64,000 nucleotides of DNA. Origin: Rhodoblastus acidophilus. GTDB lineage: Bacteria; Pseudomonadota; Alphaproteobacteria; Rhizobiales; Beijerinckiaceae. The stretch lies in contig NZ_JAOQNX010000019.1 of NCBI RefSeq assembly GCF_025961575.1, forward strand, positions 1 to 64,000, given 5' to 3'. The position numbers were made by a program, and so were the translations under genes. Positions 9,339-19,958 of this stretch are shown here, in pieces. The notes under the pieces are model-generated. The model was not told where the DNA came from, searched no databases, and saw only the letters and a program-made list of their open reading frames with translations. Within the stretch, counting starts at the first letter, position 1; the number at the start of each line of letters is the position of its first letter.

Positions 9339-11783
9339 CTACCGGTCGTGCTGGACTTCGGCGCGGCGACGAAGCTCGGTCGCTAGAGCCGCCTCGGCGG
9401 GAGCGCCAACGTCGAGCGCTGAAGCAATCGCCTCCAGAACGTCGGCGACCCTGGCGGCGCCCGAAAGATCAGGATTGGCGGTCTGCTCTTCGAGTTGGCT
9501 GACGATCACTTCAGCCAGGTCGAGAGCGGGGGGCGAACCGGCGCGAAGCGCCTCGCGCACAAGCGGCAGTCGGTAGAGCGCGAAAATGTCCGCTTCCACA
9601 TTGCGCGAACAGATATCCTGCAATGCGAGGCGGATTTGCAGCGTCACGAGGTCCGGCGACAGGAAGCGGCTTTGTGGGAGTTCGACGCGCGCGAAGGCCT
9701 CGCTGTTCGCCGTATCGTGATAGATGTCGCGCCGGGCATAGTAGCGAGCGATCGAAGGCGCCAAGGGATCGCAGAGCCTGATGAGCGCCAGGGCGGTGGG
9801 GCCCATCGCCGGCGTGCAGTCGTCGAGATGCCAGATGCTGCGGCGCGGATCCCCGGCCGCGCCGAGAAAAGCCGTCAACAGCTCATCGAGCGCTCGCACC
9901 GCTTCGTCCGACCCGTCCGCGATCAGGATGTCACAAAACTCCGGTTCGGTGATCGCACTGCCGCGATGATGGAGCGACGGCAGCCAGCGGTCGTCCACCA
10001 CGATCTCGTCGAAGTGATCCCGCACTTCGCGCGCCAGCTCGCGCAAGCCGGCGATGATGCGCGCCGGCTCTTTTGAGCCGATCGTGACATAGCCCCGCCT
10101 GATCTTCTCGGCGAGGCGGTTCACCTGCTTGACCTCCCTGTCCCAGCCTTCGGCATCCCTCACGATGCGATAGGCCACGGGGACCGGGGCGCAAGGATCG
10201 CCACCGGCTGACACGTCAGTTGAAGGCAGCTCGAATTCCAGCCGGAATTCATAGAGGTCGACAGCGAAGGCGCGGTCCTGCAAATGAATCAGCTCAAGTT
10301 CGGCAAGGCCGGGCGAAGGGACATACCGTTTGGAAAAGGGCCAGACGCGCGTTTCGGGATCGACCAGTTGGAACGTCTGGCCGACGCCGCCCTCCAGAGA
10401 GCATTCGCGAACAGTTCCGTCGCGCGACAGAACAGCAAACCGGTCGCGCGCGATCCAGGCCATCGAGTCCGCAGCAAGAGCAGCTTGCTCGCTCCACACG
10501 CGCAAGACGCCGGCGACGAAGGCGCGTTGCCGGTCGTCCAGTCGATCCCAGGGCATGGTGGTGAAAGGATTTTGGCGCAGGCGCGCTAGGCGCTGCGCCA
10601 CTTCGGCGAACATAGGCGGAAACTGGACATGGAACGCGGGCGTGTAGGCCGGAAACTTCCGCGTTTCGAGCGGAGCGTAATAAGCGTCTTCCTTTCGCTT
10701 GTCCCAACTGGCGCGCCAAGCCTCGTCGCGGCCCGCGAAGCCCGCCTCGACGCCCGGAAAGACCAGTTCGATCTCCCTGCGAATCCGGGCGAGTTCGGCA
10801 TCGTCGAAGGTGAGCGTGGTGACCGGAGGCAGCGTTGCGCCCTCCAGCCGCCGAAACGGAAAATCGCCTGCGAGCTTGGGCTCGCGACTTATGTTCCAGG
10901 CCTCCAGGCCGAAGGCGAGGTCAAGTGTCGGCTTGCAGCCCAGCAAGCTTCGCAGTCCGCCGACCAGCCCCTTCGCCTGCTTTTCTGGAACGACGATCGG
11001 ATCATACCCTTGCAGGACGGCGTGGCGCCCGTCCGGGCTGATGGCCCGCACGGGAAACGACGTATAGACGCTCGGCTCGATCTGCTTGCGGATCACGTGC
11101 ATGTCGAGTCGCTCCGCCTCGACGTCGATCACAGCCACGCCGACGCGGAAATCCGGAGCAGAGGACATGAGCGGCTTTTCGAAGCTCTTGTCATGAACCC
11201 ATCGTGGACCGTTGGTGCTGAACTCGAAGGGGATCACAACCTTACCGTCCGCCCGGAATGTCGCCCGCGCGCCGCGGGTGAACTGCATGCGCCGAAGGCC
11301 GCTCGGTTCCTCAGACGCATATTTCAGACTGAAATGGTCTTCCCCGACCTCCCCATGCAGCGGGCCGTCTGAATAGGGAATAGAATCCCAAAAGGCGCCG
11401 GCTTTTCTCAAAGCGTCGCTGTCCCGGTAGATGAGTTGGAACGAGCCGTCGGGGCAGGTCTGGATCAGGTTGTATCGATCGGTTTGTTTGAGCGTCGTCA
11501 GGTCCACGGTCGCTATCAGGCCAGGCCTACAGGTGTAGGCGATCGCAATGTAATCTGCCTGGATGCTCAGCCGTCCGCGCCTGATTACATTGCGAGCGGC
11601 GAGGTCGACCAGCGCAATGCCCTGCTTGCGGGAGATGAGGAGGCATTGGTTGCCGCCGACCTTGGCGCAATCCATGATCCCGGCGTCCGCGAAGACGGCG
11701 AGTTTCTTTTCGTCACCGAAATCGTCACGAATGGCGACCGCGCTGCCGATGTTGCCGTCAATGGGGCGGATCAGGAAAGTCAT
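9339..11783 (-). CDS. Large protein of unknown function (814 aa)
   Basis: I do not recognise this protein. It has no signal peptide and no membrane segment, so it is probably cytoplasmic. The first third consists of short beta-rich units (FADAG, LLISRKQGIALVDLAARNVI, IAYTCRPGLIATVDLTTLKQ) that suggest a WD/propeller-like fold. The middle has an alternating acidic/aromatic stretch (DEAWRASWDKRKEDAYY), and the last 250 residues look mainly helical (AREVRDHFDEIVVDDRWLPS, DIFALYRLPLVREAL). Codon use resembles the neighbours, so it is a real gene. It stands alone between two gene-poor regions, with no partner to suggest a job. Confidence 0.75.
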   Translation of the reverse strand: MTFLIRPIDGNIGSAVAIRDDFGDEKKLAVFADAGIMDCAKVGGNQCLLISRKQGIALVDLAARNVIRRGRLSIQADYIAIAYTCRPGLIATVDLTTLKQTDRYNLIQTCPDGSFQLIYRDSDALRKAGAFWDSIPYSDGPLHGEVGEDHFSLKYASEEPSGLRRMQFTRGARATFRADGKVVIPFEFSTNGPRWVHDKSFEKPLMSSAPDFRVGVAVIDVEAERLDMHVIRKQIEPSVYTSFPVRAISPDGRHAVLQGYDPIVVPEKQAKGLVGGLRSLLGCKPTLDLAFGLEAWNISREPKLAGDFPFRRLEGATLPPVTTLTFDDAELARIRREIELVFPGVEAGFAGRDEAWRASWDKRKEDAYYAPLETRKFPAYTPAFHVQFPPMFAEVAQRLARLRQNPFTTMPWDRLDDRQRAFVAGVLRVWSEQAALAADSMAWIARDRFAVLSRDGTVRECSLEGGVGQTFQLVDPETRVWPFSKRYVPSPGLAELELIHLQDRAFAVDLYEFRLEFELPSTDVSAGGDPCAPVPVAYRIVRDAEGWDREVKQVNRLAEKIRRGYVTIGSKEPARIIAGLRELAREVRDHFDEIVVDDRWLPSLHHRGSAITEPEFCDILIADGSDEAVRALDELLTAFLGAAGDPRRSIWHLDDCTPAMGPTALALIRLCDPLAPSIARYYARRDIYHDTANSEAFARVELPQSRFLSPDLVTLQIRLALQDICSRNVEADIFALYRLPLVREALRAGSPPALDLAEVIVSQLEEQTANPDLSGAARVADVLEAIASALDVGAPAEAALATELRRRAEVQHDR

Positions 11784-12281
11784 CTCGAAAAACTCCGCGC
11801 GCGCGGTCTGCCCTGCCTTTTCTAAAGCGGCCTTTTACATTCAATCGTTTTACCTTTTCCTTGCGCAATCATCGTTGGAATGCTGGAGGAGGACGCCACA
11901 CCATTGCAGCCGCCACTACCGTCTGCTTTTCACCCTATCCCTCCCGTTCGGCCAGCGACCGCAATCCGCCGTTTGCCGACACGGAGCCCGCAGAACTTCT
12001 GTGTTTTTTTTGGCGCCTCCTCGAACGCCCGCGAGAGTGGATTTTTGGGAAATTTCTATTTCTGGTTGAATTTTCGCCGCGCAAAATCGCGCAAAACAGC
12101 TTCATTTGTGAAACAAACGCGCGTTTTTTGATGAAAAGCGCGTGGTTTTCGTAGCTGCAGCTTGTGGGTTGTGGCGGCGGCGGTGAAGCGTGGACATAGT
12201 TTAAAGCTTCGGCTTTTTCGGCCGAATGACGCGGACTCGTTGTTTTTCCTGGACTTGTCACGCAGGCCTGGGCGCCGCCGA

Positions 12282-12297
12282 TGTTTCACGTGAAAAC
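12282..12297. other. Putative parS (ParB-binding) site 1
   Basis: TGTTTCACGTGAAAAC matches the first 14 of 16 bases of the bacterial parS consensus TGTTTCACGTGAAACA and keeps the full TTTCACGTGAAA palindrome. A 22-base block around it (12280-12301) recurs perfectly, in inverted orientation, at 58364-58385. parS sites load ParB/Spo0J and cluster near the replication origin. ParB binding here is inferred. Confidence 0.75.
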
Positions 12298-12423
12298 AAA
12301 ACGTGAACATTCTTTCGACACATTGACCGATTTGGCGCGTTTCACGGTTTTCACTTTTGGAAAAAACGCGCGCCAAACGGCGCTGCGCGCAAAATCTTTG
12401 GCGTTTCGCCTTCGGCTCGGCGT

Positions 12424-12465
12424 GGATGGACAATCCCCGGGTCAAGCCCGGGGACGGTCATGACG
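12424..12465. repeat. Intergenic palindrome, family C
   Basis: The arms CCCCGGG (12435-12441) and CCCGGGG (12447-12453) surround TCAAG, with GGATGGACAAT before and TCATGACG after. The layout matches the element at 42921-42949. It lies just downstream of the glycerophosphodiesterase gene. Confidence 0.65.
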
Positions 12466-12491
12466 CTGGTGTTTGAACGGGCGCGGGCGCC

Positions 12492-13244
12492 TTACGGGAT
12501 AAAACCCTCAAAAACGATCTGGTCGGCGCGCCTCAAAACCTCCTTTGCCTGTTCGGCGCTGCGCACCGTCCAGCTCATCACCGGCATTTTGGCGCAGGCG
12601 CGGGCGAGTTCGCAGGTCGGGTTGGGCAGGTCGGAACTGCGCCAGGACAAAAAGTCCGGCCGGGTTTCGCGGGCGTGGACGAAGCGGGCGAGGCGGTCCT
12701 TTTCCGCCGCCGTCAGATTTTCGAAATCGCCGTCGTCGTAATCGGCCTGCGCCACAATGCCGAGCGGCCATGGCGCATCTTTTTGCGCCCGCAAGACGGC
12801 GATCAGCGCCGGGTCAAAACTTTTGAGCGCGACGGGGCCGCGATGGTCCGCGAGCGCGGCGGCCATGGCGTGGGCCAGCGAGACGTCGCCGTCAAAATCG
12901 CTCTTGAGTTCGAGGATCAGCGGGCAGTCGGCGCCCTCGCGCAAAAACTCCGCGAGGGTCGGGATGCGCTCGCCGCCGCGCAGCCGCAAGGCCTGGGCCT
13001 GCGCGGTGTCCAGGTCGCGGAAAAACCCGGTTTCGCGGGTGAGGCGGTCGAGTTCGTCGTCATGGAAAACAAAAACGCCGCCGTCGCGCGACAGCCGGAC
13101 ATCGGCCTCGACGGCAAAACCCCGGGCCATGGCGGCGCGCAGGGCAAAAGTCGTGTTCTCCGGTCTTTGGGCGTCGTGCAGCCCGCGATGGGCGATCGGC
13201 CGCGCCGTCAGCCAGCCCGGGGCGTTGCGTTCAGTTGTGCGCAT
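12492..13244 (-). CDS. ugpQ: Glycerophosphodiester phosphodiesterase
   Basis: Hydrolyses glycerophosphodiesters to glycerol-3-phosphate and an alcohol. The TIM-barrel active-site motifs are present: AHRG (about 18-21) with PENT ten residues later, the metal ligands in EADVRLSRDG, and the FHDDELDRLT stretch. LELKSDF adds the third carboxylate site. At 250 residues with no signal peptide it is a cytoplasmic UgpQ-type enzyme. It lies 42 bases after the RidA-like gene on the same strand, a probable two-gene operon. Confidence 0.92.
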   Translation of the reverse strand: MRTTERNAPGWLTARPIAHRGLHDAQRPENTTFALRAAMARGFAVEADVRLSRDGGVFVFHDDELDRLTRETGFFRDLDTAQAQALRLRGGERIPTLAEFLREGADCPLILELKSDFDGDVSLAHAMAAALADHRGPVALKSFDPALIAVLRAQKDAPWPLGIVAQADYDDGDFENLTAAEKDRLARFVHARETRPDFLSWRSSDLPNPTCELARACAKMPVMSWTVRSAEQAKEVLRRADQIVFEGFIP

Positions 13245-13286
13245 ATTCTTGGCCGGAAACCGCGCACACTTTCCGGGAATATGCGC

Positions 13287-13772
13287 TCACGGCAAAATCT
13301 CGAAAATCGCCTCGACCTCGACGCAGGCGCCGAGCGGCAATTGCGCCACGCCGATGGTGGAGCGGGCGTGCTGGCCCTTTTCGCCGAGCGCGCCGCCGAT
13401 CAGGTCGGAGGCCCCGTTCATCACCTGGGCGAGCCGGGTGTATTCCTCGGCGCCGCGAATAAAGCCGCCGAGACGCACGCAATGGCCGATGCGGTCGAGG
13501 TCTTCGATGGCGGCGCGGACCTGCGCCAGCACGTTGACCGCGCAGAGCGCCGCCGCCTGTTTGGCGACCGTCTCCTCGACCTCGGCGCCGACGCGGCCGA
13601 TATGAGCGTCGCTCAGGGCGCCGTCCGCGCCGAACGGCAATTGCCCGGAGACGAATAGCAGCGCGCCGCTGCGCACGGTGGGGACATAATTCGCCACGGG
13701 CGCCGCCGGGGTCGGCAGGACGAATCCGAGATTGGCGAGGCGGCGTTCGACTTCGGAAGCGATCTGGCCCAT
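13287..13772 (-). CDS. RidA/YjgF-family protein
   Basis: RidA-like proteins hydrolyse reactive enamine/imine intermediates or have related roles. The 161 residues start MGQIASEVERRLANLGFVLP and contain the YjgF core: LFVSGQLPF, CAVNVLAQVRAAIEDLD, and a C-terminal strand with the ligand-binding arginine in HARSTIGVAQLPLGACVEVE. The longer form with an N-terminal helix is the subgroup of about 155 residues (YjgH/endoribonuclease L-PSP like), not the 125-residue RidA. The ATG at 13772 has AGGAAAG upstream. An open frame further upstream is not conserved. Confidence 0.88.
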   Translation of the reverse strand: MGQIASEVERRLANLGFVLPTPAAPVANYVPTVRSGALLFVSGQLPFGADGALSDAHIGRVGAEVEETVAKQAAALCAVNVLAQVRAAIEDLDRIGHCVRLGGFIRGAEEYTRLAQVMNGASDLIGGALGEKGQHARSTIGVAQLPLGACVEVEAIFEILP

Positions 13773-13893
13773 GGGAGACTTTCCTGTGATTCCATTTGTG
13801 ATTGGACTTGAGCGTAATTTCGCCAAAGATGGACGGCAATGACTTTCGCATCCGAGCCAATACAAAGATCATGAAGCTCTCAGGGAGAAGTTT

Positions 13894-14703
13894 ATGCGTT
13901 TGACCGCCAGCCTGCTGCTGACTGTCCTTGCCTGCGGCGCGCCCGCCCTCGCCGCCGAAGCCCGAATCCCGCTCGCCAGCCATCGCGCGCTCTACGATTT
14001 GCGCCTGGGCGAGGCGACCGGCGGCAAAGCGCCCGCCAATGCCGAAGGCATGATCGCCTATCAATTCTCGTCGGATTGCGATTTCTACGCCCAATCGCTG
14101 CGCCAGGTGGTGGCCATGCAGCCGCAGGAGGGCAACCCCCAGCTCAGCGAGAGCCGCGTCAGCACCTATGAGGATGGGCGCGGCCAGGATTTCCGCTTCA
14201 CCACCAATGAATCCGGCGCGCGGGGCGAGGAGGTCGAGGGCCGCGCCCAGCGCGCCAGCGACGGCGCGCTCGCCATCGCCCTGAGTTCGCCGCGGCCGCA
14301 GAAAATCAACGCCGATTCCGCCGTGCTGTTTCCGACCCAGCATGTCGCCAAACTGATCGACGCCGCGGAAAAGGGGCAGAAAATCCTGCTGGCGCGGGTG
14401 TTCGACGGCTCCGCCGACGGGCGCAAGATTTTTGACGTCACCGCGATCATCGGCCCGGCGCGCACGACGCCCGACGCCGACAGCGCCGCCAAGGCGGAAA
14501 AGCTGCGGGGCCTGCGCCGCTGGCCGGTGTCGCTGGCCTATTTCCCCGAAGACCGCCACGACGGCGCGCCGGATTACGTGCTGAACTACGATCTCTACGA
14601 GAATGGCGTGTCGACCCATCTGCGGCTCGACTATGGCGATTATTCGCTGGTCGGCGAGCTCACGCGGATCGAATTCCCCACGCCGACGCGCTGCCGCAAG
14701 TAA
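13894..14703 (+). CDS. eipB: EipB-type periplasmic envelope-integrity protein (DUF1849)
   Basis: EipB is a conserved alphaproteobacterial periplasmic protein needed for envelope stability in Brucella. A signal peptide (MRLTASLLLTVLACGAPALA-A) is clear. The mature protein shows the DUF1849 opening SHRALYDLRLGEATGG, followed by YQFSSDCDFY and a final PTRCRK; these two cysteines correspond to the known disulfide. The conserved stretch YFPEDRHDGAPDYVLNYDLYENG-like segment is also present. The 269 residues are normal. The gene converges on the GGDEF-EAL gene with only 6 bases between them. Confidence 0.9.
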   Translation: MRLTASLLLTVLACGAPALAAEARIPLASHRALYDLRLGEATGGKAPANAEGMIAYQFSSDCDFYAQSLRQVVAMQPQEGNPQLSESRVSTYEDGRGQDFRFTTNESGARGEEVEGRAQRASDGALAIALSSPRPQKINADSAVLFPTQHVAKLIDAAEKGQKILLARVFDGSADGRKIFDVTAIIGPARTTPDADSAAKAEKLRGLRRWPVSLAYFPEDRHDGAPDYVLNYDLYENGVSTHLRLDYGDYSLVGELTRIEFPTPTRCRK

Positions 14704-14709
14704 AAGACG

Positions 14710-16653
14710 TCACGCCGACGCGGCCCAGGCGCGGCCGCAGCCGGCGTCGGCGATGAAGGCCGCGACCTCGTCCTGCGGGATCGGGCGGCTGAACAGATAG
14801 CCCTGCACGACATTGCAGCCGAACTTGCGCAGCAGGTCGAATTGCTCGGAGGTTTCGACGCCTTCGGTCACGCAATGCAGGTTGAGGCTGCCGATCAGGG
14901 CGATCATGCTCTTGATGATGTCGCGGGCGACGCCATTGCCCTGCATTTCCTGGACGAAACTGCGGTCGATCTTGATCTTGTCGAGCGGCAGGCGGTGCAC
15001 ATAGGCGAGGCTTGAATAGCCGGTGCCGAAATCGTCGAGCGAGATTTTGACGCCGAGCCGCTTCAGCGTGGTCAGCGCCGCCTGGGCGCGCTCGAAATCG
15101 GTGAGCAGCGAGGTTTCGGTGACTTCGATGTCGATCCGCGCGGGGGCGACGCCGCTGGTCTCGATGATGGCGACGATCTGGCTGAGGGCGATCGGCGACA
15201 GCAGGTCGCGCACCGACAGGTTGAGGCTCACCCCGACCGTCTCGGGCCAGTTTTTCGCGGCCTTCAGCGCCTTGCGCAGCACGGTGCGGGTCAGGGCGTG
15301 GATGGTTTCGCTGCGCTCGGCCACGGGAACGAACTGGCTCGGCGGCACCGCGCCCAGTTCTGGCGACATCCAGCGCGCCAGCGCCTCGAAGGAGACGATG
15401 GACTGGTCGGCGGCGTCGAACAGCGGCTGGAATTCGAGCGTGATCTCCTCTTCGAGATCGGCGCGGCGCAGGCCCTGCTCGATGCGCGCCTTCAGCCGCA
15501 TCTTGGTCTCGTGCTCGGAGGTGAACAGCACGGCCTCGCCGCGATGATGCTGCTTGCCGTGGTAGAGGGCGAAATCGGCGCGCTCGTAGAGCTGCTCGGC
15601 GTCCGCCGCATCCTGGGGGAAGCGCGCGAAGCCGATCGAGCAGGACATGCGGGCCTCAGCGCCGGCGATCCGCACCGGCGCCTTGAACGCCGCGCAGATG
15701 CGGGCGCCGAAGGCGAGGATTTCGGTCTGCGTCATGCGGGCGTTGACGACGACGCCGAATTCGTCGCCGCCCAGGCGCGCCACCGAGACGCTATCGGACT
15801 CGAACCGGCGCAGCCGCATGGCGCATTCGCACAGGACCTTGTCGCCCACGGCGTGGCCGTAGAGATCGTTGACCGGCTTGAAGCCGTCGAGATCGACAAT
15901 GCCCATGAACACCTGCTCGCCCCCGGCGATTTCTCGGGACATCTGGGCGAAGAAGGCGCGGCGGTTGGCGAGGCCGGTCAGGCTGTCGGTGTTGGCGATC
16001 CGCCTATTGTCCTCGGCGAATTGCGCGGCGCAGGCCCGGGCCGCCACCAGGTCGTCGAAATCGCGTGACGACCCATTCACCGACAGGAACAGCGCCAGCA
16101 CGACGACAAAGATGTTCACGCCGGCCAGGATGGCGCTGGCGTCGCCGCCGGTGATCAGCAGCCAGGCGAAACCCGGCAGGGTCAGGCCGCCGACCAGCAG
16201 CGCCGCCTTGGGCAATTGCGACAGGGCGAAAATCGTGAACATGCCGGTGAGCGCGACCGAATAGATCAGCGCCTCCCCCTGCCCCGGCCCGGCGTGGATG
16301 TAGAGCGCCATGGCCCAGGCGATGTAGAGAAAGGCCAGCGGCGCGGCGGCCAACTTGACACGGTACAGTATGCGGCCGGCCTCGGCCTCGACGATCGGCT
16401 GTCGGATCAGGCGACGCCAGGCGATGACGAGGCACAGGCCGAGACAAGCGAGCGCCAGCGGCGCGGAGACGGTGAGCGCCAGCGGCGCGGAAGAGAGGAA
16501 AATCGCGGCAAGCGTCAAGACGTTGCCGGCGATCGCCAGCGCGATCAGCGGCATTTGTCGAACCAGGGCGGCGAGGCGGGCGCAATCGCGTTCCGCGCAC
16601 GGCGAAGACGAGCCGCAACCGGCGCCGGCATGCAGGGAAAACACCAACGGCAT
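14710..16653 (-). CDS. GGDEF-EAL cyclic-di-GMP protein with membrane N-terminus
   Basis: Second predicted cyclic-di-GMP turnover protein of the window. Hydrophobic helices fill about residues 33-200. The GGDEF domain (about 218-385) has LGGDEFGVV at about 296. The EAL domain (about 395-640) has the EALARW variant at about 423, LNLSVRDLL, IEVTETSLL, LDDFGTGYSSL and EGVETSEQ. The catalytic residues appear intact, and the architecture is the common MHYT-free membrane type. It differs from the 6.6 kb protein in sequence, so it is not a recent duplicate. No adjacent gene explains its signal. Confidence 0.92.
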   Translation of the reverse strand: MPLVFSLHAGAGCGSSSPCAERDCARLAALVRQMPLIALAIAGNVLTLAAIFLSSAPLALTVSAPLALACLGLCLVIAWRRLIRQPIVEAEAGRILYRVKLAAAPLAFLYIAWAMALYIHAGPGQGEALIYSVALTGMFTIFALSQLPKAALLVGGLTLPGFAWLLITGGDASAILAGVNIFVVVLALFLSVNGSSRDFDDLVAARACAAQFAEDNRRIANTDSLTGLANRRAFFAQMSREIAGGEQVFMGIVDLDGFKPVNDLYGHAVGDKVLCECAMRLRRFESDSVSVARLGGDEFGVVVNARMTQTEILAFGARICAAFKAPVRIAGAEARMSCSIGFARFPQDAADAEQLYERADFALYHGKQHHRGEAVLFTSEHETKMRLKARIEQGLRRADLEEEITLEFQPLFDAADQSIVSFEALARWMSPELGAVPPSQFVPVAERSETIHALTRTVLRKALKAAKNWPETVGVSLNLSVRDLLSPIALSQIVAIIETSGVAPARIDIEVTETSLLTDFERAQAALTTLKRLGVKISLDDFGTGYSSLAYVHRLPLDKIKIDRSFVQEMQGNGVARDIIKSMIALIGSLNLHCVTEGVETSEQFDLLRKFGCNVVQGYLFSRPIPQDEVAAFIADAGCGRAWAASA

Positions 16654-16771
16654 GAAAGCCCCAATCCCTCGCCAAGCGCATTCCGCCGACGATCGTTAAA
16701 ATTTTTAGCCAAAACTCGTTAAGTACAAGTTACGCTAGGTAATCATGGGCGACCACAGCTTGGCCGAAACA

Positions 16772-16799
16772 ATAAAACCTCCCGCCGGGGGCGGGAGGT
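16772..16799 (-). terminator. Rho-independent terminator of the carboxylase gene
   Basis: Read on the minus strand, ACCTCCCGC and GCGGGAGGT form a strong hairpin followed by TTTTATT. It lies about 35 bases after the stop of the gene at 16835-18370. Confidence 0.9.
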
Positions 16800-16834
16800 C
16801 TGCTGTTCCTGCGCGCTTGGAGCCGCGTCTTGGC

Positions 16835-18370
<1,536 letters not shown>

Positions 18371-18542
18371 GAGGCCATTCCGGTCTTGGCGACATCCTGC
18401 CGCAGAAGGAGAAAATCGAGCGGGGGTTTAGCACGGGTCGCCGGGCGCCGGAACAGGCAAGATGACGCTTGGATGAAAGCCTTTTGGCTAATGCCGCGCC
18501 CTTTTTCAGGCTTTGGCGAGAAATCCGCGCTAGCCTGGCGCG

Positions 18543-19874
18543 ATGACGCCTTCCTTGACCGATCGAAGCCCACCGCCCGCCTCGCCATCGTCCGCTCCGG
18601 CCGCAAGCCTTTGGCGCCTGCCTGCGGCTTTGGCGGTCGGCGCGCTGCTGATCGGCCTGGGGCTGCGCTTTGCGGCGCGCGCCCATGTCACCTCCGACGC
18701 CGCCGCCTATCTCTCCTGGTACGCCTTCGCGCGCGAGCATGGGTTCGCCGGCCTGCGCGAGGCCTTCACCGATTACGCGCCATTCTACAGCTATCTCCTG
18801 CTGATCGCGGCCCAATTCGACGCCCTCGCGCAGCCGCTCACCCTGATCAAGAGCATTTCGGCGGTGTTCGAACTCGGCTGCGCGGCGGTTCTGGCGCGGA
18901 TCGTCTGGGACGCGACGGGCAAGCCGATGCGGGCGGCGGCCACCTTTTGCGCCGCTTGGCTGGCTCCCACCGTGCTCGTCAACGGCGCGGTGATCGGCCA
19001 GATCGATTCGCTCTGGACTTTCTTCATCCTCGCCGCGATCGCGCTGTTCCTGCGCGGACGCAACGGGACGCCGCTGTTCGCGGTGGCGGTTGCGGCCAAG
19101 CTGCAAGGCGTCTTTCTCGGGCCATTCGTCTTCGGCCTGATGCTGCGCCGGCGGGTGCATTGGGGCTGGCTGGCCGCGCTCCCGGCCGCATACCTGCTGC
19201 TGGCCCTGCCCGTCCTGGTCGCCGGACGGCCGCTCGCCTCGGTGTTTTCAGTCTATCGGGGACAGGCCGGGCTGTTCGACCTGCTCACCATGAACGCCGC
19301 AAACCTCTGGCTATTCGCCAGCAACACCCCCTACGGGCTTGGAGTCGCCATCGGGCTGGCGCTGGCCGCCCTGGCGGGACTGGCCCTATCGATCTTCATC
19401 GCCCGCGCGGACCGCGACGCGCCGGAATTCCTGCTGCTCGCCGCCTGCCTGTCGCTGCTGCTCATGCCCTTTCTGCTGCCGAAGATGCATGACCGTTATT
19501 TCTACGCCTTCGAACTGGGGTCGATCGCGCTGGCCGGGCTCAACCCGCGCTATCTCGCGGTCGCGGTCATGGCGCAGGCCAATGGCGTGCTGGCGCTGCT
19601 CGGCTTCGTCGCCGGCGACCATGTGATGGGCCTGTTGCCAGCGGCGCTCTGCAATCTGCTGCTGATCGGCTTTTTGGCAGCCGATCTGACGCCGGGCGCG
19701 CGCGGTTTCCGCTGGGTTTGGTGGACCTGGCTCGCCTATGCGGGCGCGCTCGCCGGGCTGTTCGCCGCGGTCATGCTGGCGCCGCCGGGTTGGACCGTGT
19801 CGCCGACGCTCATGGCCACGAGCATCCTGACGGTGGTCACGGCGCTGATCTTGCTGCGGGAATCGCGAGCCTAG
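18543..19874 (+). CDS. Integral-membrane GT-C type glycosyltransferase
   Basis: Probably transfers a sugar from a polyprenyl-phosphate donor on the periplasmic side of the inner membrane. About 10-11 hydrophobic helices fill the 443 residues. The first loop (about 50-75) has HVTSDAAAYLSWY with the acidic residue typical of GT-C enzymes. GQIDSLWTFFILAAIALFL and PKMHDRYFYAFELGSIAL match bacterial mannosyltransferase-like proteins. The acceptor and sugar are unknown. No other cell-surface gene is next to it. Confidence 0.78.
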   Translation: MTPSLTDRSPPPASPSSAPAASLWRLPAALAVGALLIGLGLRFAARAHVTSDAAAYLSWYAFAREHGFAGLREAFTDYAPFYSYLLLIAAQFDALAQPLTLIKSISAVFELGCAAVLARIVWDATGKPMRAAATFCAAWLAPTVLVNGAVIGQIDSLWTFFILAAIALFLRGRNGTPLFAVAVAAKLQGVFLGPFVFGLMLRRRVHWGWLAALPAAYLLLALPVLVAGRPLASVFSVYRGQAGLFDLLTMNAANLWLFASNTPYGLGVAIGLALAALAGLALSIFIARADRDAPEFLLLAACLSLLLMPFLLPKMHDRYFYAFELGSIALAGLNPRYLAVAVMAQANGVLALLGFVAGDHVMGLLPAALCNLLLIGFLAADLTPGARGFRWVWWTWLAYAGALAGLFAAVMLAPPGWTVSPTLMATSILTVVTALILLRESRA

Positions 19875-19958
19875 CCGGGAACAGGAACGCATTGCGCCCC
19901 TAAAACGATCCTCTCAGGGGTCAGCTCGCGCGCAACGTGATCCAGTCCCCTCGCCTGC

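Larger units (their letters stand above)
11784..12491. other. AT-richer gene-poor stretch carrying a parS-like site
   Basis: About 700 bases without a convincing gene and clearly richer in A/T than the surroundings, with many TTTT/AAAA runs and CGCGCAAAA words. It contains the TTTCACGTGAAA palindrome (12284-12295), several further TTTCAC words, and a GC-rich repeat at its right end. The similar stretch at 58303-58949 has the same character. Confidence 0.6.

Noticed and set aside
12284-12295. TTTCACGTGAAA as an E-box-like or regulator operator for the neighbouring genes
   Set aside because: The nearest gene starts are far away or face the wrong way, and the same 22-base block recurs 46 kb off, which fits a ParB site better than a promoter operator.
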